Part shown: in pieces, positions 21,254-28,471 of the stretch | Layout: each line of letters starts with the position of its first letter | Numbering within the stretch: the first letter of the stretch is position 1 | Source: JAUSKF01 sp964545345 | Lineage (GTDB): Bacteria; Patescibacteriota; Minisyncoccia; UBA6257; WO2-44-18 | Assembly (NCBI GenBank): GCA_964545345.1 | Contig: CAZJFE010000005.1 | Span: forward strand, 1 to 40,693 | Length of the DNA stretch: 40,693 nucleotides | Reading direction: 5' to 3' | The notes under the pieces: model-generated | Told to the model about the DNA's origin: nothing | The model's database searches: none | Seen by the model: the letters and a program-made list of their open reading frames with translations, nothing else | Translations under genes and position numbers: made by a program

Positions 21254-21363
21254 GTCCCGTTAGAAATTCTACTCAACAGAGTTAGGAGGACTAAAGGGTA
21301 ATAATATTAGATGAAACTTATGTTTTTACTAAAGTCGCTGTTTGGTCAATATTTCTAACGGGA
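21253..21363 (+). promoter_or_regulatory. Leader with long-range stem ending at the HAD start codon
   Basis: A perfect 13 bp inverted repeat pairs 21255-21267 with 21351-21363; the 3' arm ends on the A of the ATG. The loop is 83 nt, nearly the same as in the leader at 604-727. The proximal arm can alternatively take part in AGTCC/GGACT (21253-21257/21289-21293), which encloses an ACTC-AACA-GAGT hairpin. A motif AATATTAGATGAAAC in the loop matches AATACTAAATTAAAC of the other leader at 12 of 15. A regulatory RNA is inferred. Confidence 0.4.
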
Positions 21364-22052
21364 TGAGAAAGAAAAAAGTGGCCGTTTTTGATATTGACGG
21401 GACGATTTTTCGCTCCAGTCTTTTAATTGAACTGACTGACGCTCTGATCCAGGAGGGTATTTTCCCAAGTTCCGTCACTAAAATATACAAAAAGGCGTAT
21501 CGTGACTGGCTGGAAAGAAAAGATTCCTATGAAAAGTACATCCAAGCCGTTGTGTTAGCTTTTGACGATTATATAAAGGGAATCAGTCATTATCAATTCA
21601 AAAAGATCGCCAAAAAAGTCGCTTCGTTCCATAAAAACCGGGTTTACCGTTTCACCAGAGATCTAGTGAAAAAACTAAAGAAATCGGGATTTTTCCTGCT
21701 GGCAATTTCTCATTCGCCTATAGAAATTGTAAAAGAATTTTGCGATCATTTGGGCTTCAACAAAGTTTACGGACGAGTCATTGAAGTAGACGAGCGAGGG
21801 AAAATGACGGGAAAACTACTCTATCCGGACCTGATCCTGAATAAAGACAGGATTTTAACAAGGGCCGTGGAAAAACATGGCCTAACCTTGAAAGGATCGG
21901 TGGGCATTGGAGATACCGGGAGTGATATTTCTTTCCTGTCACTGGTAGACCGCCCAATTTGCTTCAATCCGAACCAAAAACTCTACCAACACGCCAAAAA
22001 GAAACAGTGGACAATTGCGGTTGAGCGGAAGGACGTTATTTACTATCATTAA
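21363..22052 (+). CDS. HAD-superfamily hydrolase, SerB-like (subfamily IB)
   Basis: A 229-residue phosphatase-like protein. HAD motif I is FDIDGTIFRSS (about 9-19, nucleophile and acid Asp), motif II is LAISHSP, motif III Lys is in the LNKDRILTRAVEKHG region, and motif IV is GIGDTGSDISFL. The helical cap after motif I matches the HAD-IB group (phosphoserine phosphatase and relatives). The substrate is unknown. ATG 21363 is chosen over an upstream TTG at 21342 because family similarity starts here. The start codon is covered by the leader stem 21253-21363. Confidence 0.85.
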   Translation: MRKKKVAVFDIDGTIFRSSLLIELTDALIQEGIFPSSVTKIYKKAYRDWLERKDSYEKYIQAVVLAFDDYIKGISHYQFKKIAKKVASFHKNRVYRFTRDLVKKLKKSGFFLLAISHSPIEIVKEFCDHLGFNKVYGRVIEVDERGKMTGKLLYPDLILNKDRILTRAVEKHGLTLKGSVGIGDTGSDISFLSLVDRPICFNPNQKLYQHAKKKQWTIAVERKDVIYYH

Positions 22053-22060
22053 GGTTGATG

Positions 22061-22084
22061 GTCTGATATTCTCAGACACTCTTT
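22061..22084 (+). terminator. Weak terminator-like hairpin after the HAD gene
   Basis: GTCTGA-TATTC-TCAGAC followed by a poor T-stretch (ACTCTTTAA). Confidence 0.35.
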
Positions 22085-22116
22085 AACAGCAAGGTCGTTC
22101 AAAATTAAACAAAACT

Positions 22117-22572
22117 ATGAAAGGAAACGCAGGAATTATAGCGACGATGATCATTTTGGCGGGCATAGCGGCCACGGTTTTTTATTGGCTGTTTCCGCCG
22201 GAATCAAGAGTGACCCCTCCCGCTCCCGCGCCGGTAGTGAAAAGCGTCCCAAAAACTAGCGTGGCTCCCCAATCTTCCGCTCCCACGCCCGCCGTTCAGC
22301 CAGCTAGTCAGGCGCCATTTACTTCCAATATCTTAGTTTCAATCAAAGGCTTCTCCTTTGTTTCGGAGTCTATTGTTATTAAAAAAGGAACGAAAGTAAC
22401 CTGGACCAACTTTGATCAGGCCGGCCACACGGTGACTAGCGACACCGGAGCTTTTACAAGCAAAATTCTAAGCCAGGGAAAGAGCTTTGAGTATATCTTT
22501 ACCCAACCGGGAAAATACGCTTATCATTGCGCTTTACATCCCAGCATGAAAGGAGAAATTGTTGTTGAATAA
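22117..22572 (+). CDS. Membrane-anchored cupredoxin (plastocyanin-like)
   Basis: A 151-residue protein. An N-terminal membrane anchor (about 5-25) leads to a Pro/Ala/Ser linker (about 30-68) and a type-1 copper domain (about 70-151). The probable copper ligands are His in FDQAGHTVTS, and Cys, His and Met in YHCALHPSMKG, the classical H-C-H-M set. It would carry electrons at the outer face of the membrane or handle copper. No respiratory complex gene is near, so the partner is unknown. The next small membrane protein begins 1 nt after the stop, suggesting co-transcription. Confidence 0.88.
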   Translation: MKGNAGIIATMIILAGIAATVFYWLFPPESRVTPPAPAPVVKSVPKTSVAPQSSAPTPAVQPASQAPFTSNILVSIKGFSFVSESIVIKKGTKVTWTNFDQAGHTVTSDTGAFTSKILSQGKSFEYIFTQPGKYAYHCALHPSMKGEIVVE

Positions 22573-22573
22573 A

Positions 22574-22750
22574 ATGAAATTTCCCAGAATCGGCGCGGCA
22601 ATCTTTGCCGTCATCGCCGTTGCGCACGCCGGAAGATTGTTTTATCAATGGCCGGCAGAAATCGCCGGTTGGCCGGTCCCAATGTGGTTTAGCGTAATCG
22701 TAGCCCTGATGGCCGGCGTCATGGCCTGGGGTTTGTGGAAAGGAAAATAG
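22574..22750 (+). CDS. Small two-helix membrane protein
   Basis: A 58-residue hydrophobic protein with two helices (about 5-22 and 33-53) and the motif VAHAGRLFYQWPAEIAGWPVP between them. It follows the cupredoxin with 1 nt spacing, so it may be a membrane partner of it. An alternative in-frame start at 22559 would overlap the cupredoxin gene. No family name is known to me. Confidence 0.55.
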   Translation: MKFPRIGAAIFAVIAVAHAGRLFYQWPAEIAGWPVPMWFSVIVALMAGVMAWGLWKGK

Positions 22751-22756
22751 AACGCC

Positions 22757-22797
22757 AACAAAGACCGCTTCGTCATAGATGTGGTTTTTTGTTACGC
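22757..22797 (+). terminator. Imperfect terminator hairpin
   Basis: AACAAAGACCGC pairs imperfectly with GTGGTTTTTTGTT. It resembles the hairpin at 14603-14639 with a decayed stem. Confidence 0.5.
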
Positions 22798-22808
22798 GCA
22801 TCAGGTGG

Positions 22809-22814
22809 TATATT
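22809..22814 (+). promoter_or_regulatory. Start-proximal -10 box of the Gmad2 gene
   Basis: TATATT lies 6 nt before the ATG at 22821. Confidence 0.45.
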
Positions 22815-22820
22815 ATATTT

Positions 22821-23243
22821 ATGAAAAAAGTTTTAAGTTTAACGGCAGTAATAATAATCGCTATCGCCATTGGGCTGGTATTTTATCTGTTCCCAAAAAA
22901 AACTACTCCAAACAACGATAAAAGTAACTTGATTATGGTGGATCAACCGAGAACGGGAGATCTGGCGACCAGCCCGCTCTTAATCAGAGGCAAGGCTCGC
23001 GGTTACTGGTACTTTGAGGCCTCCTTCCCGGTGCGCCTCTTGGATGGAAATGGAAAATTACTGGCGATCAAACCGGCGCAGGCCGATAGCGAATGGATGA
23101 CCGAAGAGTTTGTCCCCTTTTCAATGACTTTAGAATTTGAGAAGCCAACAACCGAAACCGGCGCTCTGATTTTGCAAAAAGATAATCCATCCGGTTTGCC
23201 GGAATATGACGACGAATTGGTAATCCCCGTTCGCTTCCGCTAG
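22821..23243 (+). CDS. Membrane-anchored Gmad2 Ig-like domain protein
   Basis: A 140-residue protein with an N-terminal membrane anchor (about 5-24) and one Gmad2 domain (about 38-138), an Ig-like fold first described in spore-germination proteins. Characteristic parts are VDQPRTGDLATSPLLIRGKARG, YWYFEASFPVRLLDGNG and EWMTEEFVPFSMTLEF. It is common as a stand-alone surface protein in Patescibacteria; the role is not known. ATG 22821 is chosen over an earlier in-frame start at 22779 because it begins the anchor and has a -10 6 nt upstream. Confidence 0.85.
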   Translation: MKKVLSLTAVIIIAIAIGLVFYLFPKKTTPNNDKSNLIMVDQPRTGDLATSPLLIRGKARGYWYFEASFPVRLLDGNGKLLAIKPAQADSEWMTEEFVPFSMTLEFEKPTTETGALILQKDNPSGLPEYDDELVIPVRFR

Positions 23244-23259
23244 CACCAGTTAATTCTGG

Positions 23260-23265
23260 TATAAT
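23260..23265 (+). promoter_or_regulatory. Start-proximal -10 box of the FAD oxidase gene
   Basis: Perfect TATAAT 7 nt before the GTG at 23273. Confidence 0.6.
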
Positions 23266-23272
23266 TAAGTTC

Positions 23273-24904
23273 GTGAACCTAAAAGACGAGATTAAATCCT
23301 TCTTCAGCGGTGAATTAGCTGATGATGAAACAACTTTAGATATTTACAGCCGCGATGCCAGTCTTTTTCAGGTAAAACCATCCTTGGTAGCGTCGCCGAA
23401 AACCCGTGAAGATATCGGGAAATTGGTTAATTTTGTAGATCGCAACCGGAAAAGAGGGCTATCAATCACTGCCCGATCCGGCGGAACCTGCATGACCGGC
23501 GGCCCCCTAAGCGAATCCATCATAATAGACGTAAATAAGCACTTAAATCGCATCAAAGCAGTCAGCGATGATGGCTATGCCACCACCGAGCCGGGCGCTT
23601 TTTATCGGGATTTTGAAAAAGCTACGCTTGCTAAAGGATGGCTGATGCCTTCTTACCCGGCTTCGCGGGAAATTTGCACCGTCGGAGGTATGGTCAGTAA
23701 TAACTCCGGTGGAGAAAAAACTCTTTCCTATGGAAAAACAGAAGACTACGTAGAGGAATTAAAAATCATTCTTCGGGACGGAAAGGAATACACGGTTAAG
23801 CCATTAGACGCCAAGGAGTTGAAGAAAAAAATGGCTCAAGACACGCTGGAAGGAAAAATTTACAAGCAAATCTTTGAATTGGTAGAAAAAAACTATGAGG
23901 CGCTCCAAAAAGCCAAGCCGAAAGTTTCTAAAAATTCTTCCGGTTATTTCCTCTGGAATGTCTGGGATAAAAAAACTTTCAATCTCCCGAAATTAATCGT
24001 TGGCTCACAAGGAACGCTGGGAATAATTACCGAAATCAAATTCCGGCTGATTAAACCAAAAAGCCACTCCAAAATGCTGGCGATTTTCCTAAAAGATCTG
24101 GCGCCGTTGGCGAAGATCGTCAATACGGTTCTTACCTACAAACCGGAAAGTTTTGAATCCTATGATGATAATACTTTGAAATTGGCCATGCGCTTCCTGC
24201 CGGAATTCGTGAAATTGCTGAAAACCAATGTTTTTAAACTGGCCTGGGAATTTCTCCCGGAATTCTTCATGACCCTAACCGGTGGACTGCCGAAATTAGT
24301 CCTAATCGCCGAATTTACCGGCGACTCAGAGGAAGAAGTCGCCAGAAAAGCGCAGAATGCCAAAACCGCCCTGCGGGAATTCCACATCCCCTGCCGAATC
24401 ACTAAAACCGCCGAAGAATCCAAAAAATATTGGGTCGTCCGCCGCGAGAGCTTCAATCTTTTGCGCCACCATATTAAGGGTAAGCACACCGCGCCGTTCA
24501 TTGATGATATGACCGTCCGTCCGGAACAATTGCCGGAATTCCTGCCGCGCCTGAACGCGATTATGTCGGAATACAAATTAATCTATACCGTCGCCGGCCA
24601 CATTGGCGACGCCAATTTTCACATCATTCCTTTGATGGATCTAGCTGATCCGGAATCCAGAAAAATCATTCCGGAACTTTCTCAAAAAGTTTATGATCTA
24701 GTTTTTGAATTTGGCGGCTCCATGAGCGGAGAACATAACGACGGTCTGATCCGGACGCCTTTCCTAGAAAAAATGTATGGGAAAAAGATTGTTTCCCTCT
24801 TCAAGAAGACCAAACAAATCTTTGACCCTCACAACATCTTCAACCCGGGCAAAAAAGTGGATATTGATGTAAACTACTCTATGGAACATTTAGCGAAACA
24901 ATGA
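23273..24904 (+). CDS. FAD-linked oxidase, GlcD/D-lactate dehydrogenase type
   Basis: A 543-residue flavoprotein that oxidises a D-2-hydroxy acid, such as D-lactate to pyruvate or glycolate to glyoxylate. The FAD-binding PCMH domain shows ARSGGTCMTGGPLSESIIID (about 64-83), TVGGMVSNNSGGEKTLSYGKT (about 137-157) and SQGTLGIITEIKFRL. The C-terminal FAD-oxidase domain shows VAGHIGDANFHIIPLMD, SGEHNDGLIRTPFLEKMYG and FDPHNIFNPGKK. No Fe-S domain is fused, unlike longer DLD-type enzymes. It starts with GTG, just 7 nt after a TATAAT. Its stop overlaps the start of a membrane protein, a possible electron-accepting partner. Glycolate use would feed malate synthase (31013-32596); this is inference. 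Confidence 0.88.
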   Translation: MNLKDEIKSFFSGELADDETTLDIYSRDASLFQVKPSLVASPKTREDIGKLVNFVDRNRKRGLSITARSGGTCMTGGPLSESIIIDVNKHLNRIKAVSDDGYATTEPGAFYRDFEKATLAKGWLMPSYPASREICTVGGMVSNNSGGEKTLSYGKTEDYVEELKIILRDGKEYTVKPLDAKELKKKMAQDTLEGKIYKQIFELVEKNYEALQKAKPKVSKNSSGYFLWNVWDKKTFNLPKLIVGSQGTLGIITEIKFRLIKPKSHSKMLAIFLKDLAPLAKIVNTVLTYKPESFESYDDNTLKLAMRFLPEFVKLLKTNVFKLAWEFLPEFFMTLTGGLPKLVLIAEFTGDSEEEVARKAQNAKTALREFHIPCRITKTAEESKKYWVVRRESFNLLRHHIKGKHTAPFIDDMTVRPEQLPEFLPRLNAIMSEYKLIYTVAGHIGDANFHIIPLMDLADPESRKIIPELSQKVYDLVFEFGGSMSGEHNDGLIRTPFLEKMYGKKIVSLFKKTKQIFDPHNIFNPGKKVDIDVNYSMEHLAKQ

Positions 24905-25353
24905 TGAGTTTTCTGGAAAAAGTAGACAAAGAAGTTATTCACAAGATTAGCGCCGCTTTCCCGACTTGCTCCCGGTTGGCGCTCTTTGTAGTTTTCTTCG
25001 GATTCGGAGTTTTGAAACTTTTTGACGCAAGCCCGGCCAACCCCCTAGTAGAAAATCTGCTTCAAAAAACACTGCCGTTTTTAACCTTCAACCAATTTAT
25101 TATTATCTTGGGAGTCTGGGAAATGATGATCGGAGTGGCATTCCTAATACCTCATCTGGAGCGCTTAGCCATATTTCTGCTAGTACCCCATATGATTACC
25201 ACGGTAATGCCCCTCATCCTTCTTCCGACCGTCACCTGGAATCCTTTTCCGGTGCCAACTCTTGAAGGTCAATACATTATCAAGAATTTGGTGATCATCG
25301 CTCTCGCGATGGGTATCGCGAGCCAACTGAAGCCCTGGCAGTTTAAGAAATAG
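24901..25353 (+). CDS. DoxX/DUF417-like membrane protein
   Basis: A 150-residue protein with four membrane helices (about 22-38, 60-80, 84-104, 120-140). The pattern RLALFVVFFGFGVLKLFDASPANPLVENLL and GVWEMMIGVAFLIP recalls the DoxX/DUF417 (YkgB) group of small quinone-related membrane proteins. The ATG overlaps the TGA of the FAD oxidase (ATGA), so translation is coupled. A role as membrane electron partner of the oxidase is plausible but not shown. Confidence 0.7.
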   Translation: MMSFLEKVDKEVIHKISAAFPTCSRLALFVVFFGFGVLKLFDASPANPLVENLLQKTLPFLTFNQFIIILGVWEMMIGVAFLIPHLERLAIFLLVPHMITTVMPLILLPTVTWNPFPVPTLEGQYIIKNLVIIALAMGIASQLKPWQFKK

Positions 25354-25362
25354 ACTTTAAAC

Positions 25363-25390
25363 AAGTCCTGCAAAATGCAGGACTTTGTGT
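25363..25390 (+). terminator. Terminator of the oxidase operon
   Basis: AAGTCCTGC and GCAGGACTT stem around AAAAT, followed by TGTGTT. Its end touches the -10 of the next gene. Confidence 0.75.
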
Positions 25391-25396
25391 TATAGT
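25391..25396 (+). promoter_or_regulatory. Start-proximal -10 box of the DUF5671 gene
   Basis: TATAGT lies 7 nt before the ATG at 25404. Confidence 0.45.
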
Positions 25397-25403
25397 AATA
25401 AGA

Positions 25404-25880
25404 ATGGAAGTAAAAACTTCGCCGAAAGATGTTTTCCTTCATCTCCTTTCAATAATCACGCTTTATACCAGCGCGGTCAGTTTTTTGGTGCTACTTTTCC
25501 AATATATCAACGTCTTAATACCCGACCCGGTAACGGAAGGCGGCTATTATCAACTCGTTTCCTCTTATCGCGCGATCCGCTGGTCAATTTCCTCCCTGAT
25601 CGTTGTTTTCCCGGTTTATGTCTGGGTAACCTGGTTCCTGAATAAAAACTACGCCAAAACCCCCGCCAAGAAAAAGCTTTGGATCCGAAAATGGCTGGTC
25701 TACTTCACACTCTTCGTGGCCGCGTTAATTATTATTGGTGATTTAGTTACCCTGATTAACAATTTATTGAACGGGGAACTTACTCTTCGCTTCCTCTTAA
25801 AAGTTGTTTCGGTATTCTTTGTCGCCGGCAGTGTTTTTCACTACTACCTCTGGGATTTACGAACTCACAAAACTGACTAA
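25404..25880 (+). CDS. DUF5671 membrane protein
   Basis: A 158-residue protein with four membrane segments (about 12-35, 58-78, 94-116, 125-148). The pattern SPKDVFLHLLSIITLYTSAVSFLVLLFQYIN, WFLNKNYAKTPAKKKLWIRKW and FFVAGSVFHYYLWDLR is that of DUF5671, widespread in Parcubacteria. The molecular role is unknown. It forms a two-gene unit with 25882-26343, whose ATG is 1 nt after the stop. Confidence 0.85.
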   Translation: MEVKTSPKDVFLHLLSIITLYTSAVSFLVLLFQYINVLIPDPVTEGGYYQLVSSYRAIRWSISSLIVVFPVYVWVTWFLNKNYAKTPAKKKLWIRKWLVYFTLFVAALIIIGDLVTLINNLLNGELTLRFLLKVVSVFFVAGSVFHYYLWDLRTHKTD

Positions 25881-25881
25881 T

Positions 25882-26343
25882 ATGAAGTACTTCATCAATA
25901 CAGTAATTACTATTGTTACAGCCGCGATCGTCGCCGGGTTTTTTATCGTCGGCTCTCCGAAAGATGCCCGGCTTTTTGAGCAGGACGAACAGCGGCTCGC
26001 TAATCTGCAGTTTATCCAATCGGAGATCCTAAACTACTGGATGAACAAAGCCCGCCTCCCAAAGACCCTCGCCGACTTAAAAGATGATCTCCGTGGCATC
26101 CAAATCCCGAAAGACCCGGAGACCGGAGCTGACTATCGCTACACCGTTAAAGGAGCCGAAAGCTTCCAGTTGTGCGCCACTTTCGCGAAGGCCAGCTTAT
26201 CAACGCAATCGTCAGGCGCTAAACCCTATTACCCTGAAATTTACGGCCAGGAGAGTTGGAAACATGATTCCGGAGAGGTCTGCTTTGACCGCAAGATTGA
26301 TAAAGAATTGTACAAACCGATTAAGCCAGTCCCTGTGAGATAA
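25882..26343 (+). CDS. Membrane-anchored protein with pilin-like layout, partner of DUF5671
   Basis: A 153-residue protein. A membrane helix (about 4-23) is followed by a helical stretch (DARLFEQDEQRLANLQFIQSE) and a small domain with ILNYWMNKARLPKTLADLKDDLRG, then DPETGADYRYTVKGAESFQLCATFA and a second Cys near residue 139. The long N-terminal helix plus C-terminal domain resembles type IV pilin or pseudopilin architecture, but no prepilin peptidase site is seen. ATG 25882 is chosen; an upstream in-frame start lies inside the DUF5671 gene. The two genes are likely co-translated. Confidence 0.7.
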   Translation: MKYFINTVITIVTAAIVAGFFIVGSPKDARLFEQDEQRLANLQFIQSEILNYWMNKARLPKTLADLKDDLRGIQIPKDPETGADYRYTVKGAESFQLCATFAKASLSTQSSGAKPYYPEIYGQESWKHDSGEVCFDRKIDKELYKPIKPVPVR

Positions 26344-26346
26344 GAA

Positions 26347-26382
26347 AACACCCCAGAATTTTATATTCTGGGGTGTTGTTTG
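26347..26382. terminator. Bidirectional terminator
   Basis: Perfect 13 bp stem AACACCCCAGAAT/ATTCTGGGGTGTT with a 5 nt loop. It lies between the convergent genes ending at 26343 and 26390. Confidence 0.92.
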
Positions 26383-26389
26383 AATCGCT

Positions 26390-26830
26390 CTATGCATTCA
26401 CCAAAAATGCCTTCTTGCCTTTGTGAGCGAGGAGAAAAATTTTGATCTTTTCGGTTTCCCCAACCCGGATACCGGACTTCTGGTCGGCCTTGCCTAGAGC
26501 CGTGAGCACCCTCGTTATAAGACCATCATCAATTACGAGGAGCTTGGTCCCCCACTCTTCTTCGGTCAGTGATTCTTCCAAAAGCTCAGCAGGTCCTGGA
26601 AGATCACAACCGGTCTCCGAAATGAAGATGTGTGGGGTGCGGAGTACCCGATGTGACAACTCCAGGTCTTTTTCGTTCTTTTCCGTAAAAGCCCTCTTGA
26701 ATTCATCTCTGTCCACCGGCGGCCAATTTCCCCGCCACCACGCGTGATCAATCTCAAACCGCCTCAGCCAGCAACGAACATCTTCCTCTGTAACACCTTC
26801 AGCGACATGAACATGTACGTCGGTCACCAT
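26390..26830 (-). CDS. Unknown soluble protein, 146 aa
   Basis: A soluble protein starting MVTDVHVHVAEG, with a tryptophan-rich region (IDHAWWRGNWPPVDRDEFKRAF) and an acidic helix (LLEESLTEEEWGTKLLVID). No family is recognised. ATG 26830 is chosen because AAGGAG lies 8 nt upstream; the open frame extends further but without support. Promoter 26907-26935 and the terminator at 26347 make it a single-gene unit of the SD class. Confidence 0.55.
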   Translation of the reverse strand: MVTDVHVHVAEGVTEEDVRCWLRRFEIDHAWWRGNWPPVDRDEFKRAFTEKNEKDLELSHRVLRTPHIFISETGCDLPGPAELLEESLTEEEWGTKLLVIDDGLITRVLTALGKADQKSGIRVGETEKIKIFLLAHKGKKAFLVNA

Positions 26831-26906
26831 GATTCTCTCCTTATGTTTTTGAAATGTGCAACAGAAAGCCCTAGAGGGCATCTGCGTTAGGTGTTCAGAC
26901 CGATAG

Positions 26907-26935
26907 AATATAGCACAGATTCACCCTAAAGTCAA
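26907..26935 (-). promoter_or_regulatory. Promoter for the 26390-26830 gene
   Basis: Minus strand TTGACT (26935-26930), 17 nt spacer, TATATT (26912-26907). The leader of about 70 nt contains a hairpin GCCCTCTAGGGC (26868-26879). Confidence 0.7.
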
Positions 26936-26944
26936 TGGCCAAAC

Positions 26945-27721
26945 TTACCTTTTTCCAATTAAAGAAAGAAGGAATACGCCGGCGCTGAAAAGCACCACGA
27001 GCGGCCCCGGGGGGAGGCCAAGCGTAGAAGCCAAGAGAACGCCGGCTACGGCGCTAACAACCCCAAACACCAAGCTCAGAACTCCGTAAACGGAGAAATT
27101 TCTGGCTAAATTTTTAGAGGCGGCGGCCGGGATAACCACCAACGCGCCCATCAACAAAGTACCGGCAACCTTAACACCCAATGCCACAACAACCGCGACC
27201 ATCGCTAAGAAAATTAAATTCCAAAGACGGGTCTGGATACCTTGAGATCGGGCAAGATCGGGAGAAAGGAGATCTAAAATCAACTTCTTCCTGATCAAAA
27301 TAGTGATAAAAATGACTAAAACCGATAGAGAAACTCCTAAGACCGCGTCAACAAGATTCACCTTGGAGATATCTCCAAAAAGCGCCTCCAACAATTCCGG
27401 CTCGGGTGTTACTAAAATACCAATAGCCAAAGAAACGGCAAAGATTACTCCAACAATCGCTTCAGCCGGTATATCAGTCTTCTCTCCCAAATACCAAACC
27501 AAGAAAATACCGATGGCTAAGGCCGTGAAAGCTCCGAGGAAGGGATTCAGATTATAGGTTAAAGCGATGCCGATACCCGGTAAGGCGACATGCGATAAAG
27601 CGTCGCCAACCAACGAGAGTCGCTTTAAAACCATAAGCGATCCGAGATAAGCCGAGGCGGCGCCGACGACCGCGCCGACAATTAAGCTGATTAGCAAATT
27701 GGAATCAATGCTGGTGATCAT
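26945..27721 (-). CDS. Metal ABC transporter permease (ZnuB/MntB, ABC-3 family)
   Basis: A 258-residue membrane protein with about eight helices. The ABC-3 family pattern is clear: GSLMVLKRLSLVGDALSHVALPGIGIAL near the N terminus, GVIFAVSLAIGILV, and the late VKVAGTLLMGALVVIPAAASKNLARNF. Such permeases move zinc, manganese or iron. ATG 27721 is used; it overlaps the end of the ATPase gene by 17 bp, so the pair is coupled. No substrate-binding lipoprotein (ZnuA type) is adjacent; it must lie elsewhere or be missing. Confidence 0.92.
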   Translation of the reverse strand: MITSIDSNLLISLIVGAVVGAASAYLGSLMVLKRLSLVGDALSHVALPGIGIALTYNLNPFLGAFTALAIGIFLVWYLGEKTDIPAEAIVGVIFAVSLAIGILVTPEPELLEALFGDISKVNLVDAVLGVSLSVLVIFITILIRKKLILDLLSPDLARSQGIQTRLWNLIFLAMVAVVVALGVKVAGTLLMGALVVIPAAASKNLARNFSVYGVLSLVFGVVSAVAGVLLASTLGLPPGPLVVLFSAGVFLLSLIGKR

Positions 27722-28421
27722 GGGTGTATAATCCAACCTTAGCGCCATATAAATCCTCAAGAACCTGCGGGTTTAAAACTTCCTTTGGAGCGCCAAAATG
27801 AACTTTTTCCCGATTCAAACAAAGCGCCTTACTGGCATAACGATAAACGACATTCAAATCGTGAGTAATCAAAATAATAGTTAACTTATGATTCTTGTGG
27901 AGCTTTTCTAAAAGCGCGTAGATCGTCTCCTCGCCGCCGAGATCAATTCCGGTGGTCGGTTCGTCAAAAAGCAAAACATCGGGATGATTAATCAGAGCGT
28001 AAGCAATCATTACTCTTTGAAACTGCCCGCCGGATAATTCTCCGACGCGCGCGTTTAATAAATGGTGGCGCTCATGATGTTCGTCGCCGTTGCTTTTTAA
28101 AAAACCAACTGATCGCAAAGCTTCATAAATTTCCGCCTCGGAAGATTCCTTAAGTTTCAGAAAATCTAGAACGCTCAACGGTAAATCCCTCGCTACCGCC
28201 AGTTTTTGGGGTACATATCCGATTTTAATGTTCTTCGGCCACTCCACAACGCCCTCTCTGGTAACTAGGCCTAAAAGCGCCCTAAAAAGTACCGTCTTGC
28301 CGGCGCCGTTTGGACCCAAAACCGCCAGAACCTCTCCTTGATTAACTTCAAAGGAGAGGTTATTCAAAATAACCTGACTGCCAAAAGTCACCCTCAAATT
28401 ATCTACCCGTAAAACAGACAT
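27705..28421 (-). CDS. Metal ABC transporter ATP-binding protein (ZnuC/MntA type)
   Basis: A 238-residue ATPase. Walker A GPNGAGKT (about 36-43), Q-loop near IGYVPQK, signature LSGGQFQR, Walker B VLLFDEPTTGID and H-loop LITHDL are all intact. The C terminus ends in a His-rich GLYTHDHQH, typical of zinc-type ATPases. It is first in a two-gene operon with the permease. A minus-strand TATACT at 28445-28440 serves as -10 and overlaps the palindrome at 28439-28460, so metal-dependent repression of a Fur/Zur/MntR kind is possible. Confidence 0.93.
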   Translation of the reverse strand: MSVLRVDNLRVTFGSQVILNNLSFEVNQGEVLAVLGPNGAGKTVLFRALLGLVTREGVVEWPKNIKIGYVPQKLAVARDLPLSVLDFLKLKESSEAEIYEALRSVGFLKSNGDEHHERHHLLNARVGELSGGQFQRVMIAYALINHPDVLLFDEPTTGIDLGGEETIYALLEKLHKNHKLTIILITHDLNVVYRYASKALCLNREKVHFGAPKEVLNPQVLEDLYGAKVGLYTHDHQH

Positions 28422-28438
28422 AAGAAATTAATATCCTT

Positions 28439-28460
28439 TAGTATAACCTCGGTTATGTTA
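28439..28460. promoter_or_regulatory. Palindromic operator candidate in divergent promoter region
   Basis: TAGTATAACC-TC-GGTTATGTTA is an inverted repeat with 8 of 10 paired positions (ATAACC/GGTTAT perfect). It covers the -10 of the metal ABC operon (minus TATACT) and touches the -10 of the LOG gene (TAAAAT 28459-28464). The shape suits a Fur/Zur/DtxR-type site, but no consensus match was tested. Confidence 0.45.
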
Positions 28461-28464
28461 AAAT
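28459..28464 (+). promoter_or_regulatory. Start-proximal -10 box of the LOG gene
   Basis: TAAAAT lies 7 nt before the ATG at 28472. Confidence 0.5.
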
Positions 28465-28471
28465 AAAAGCT

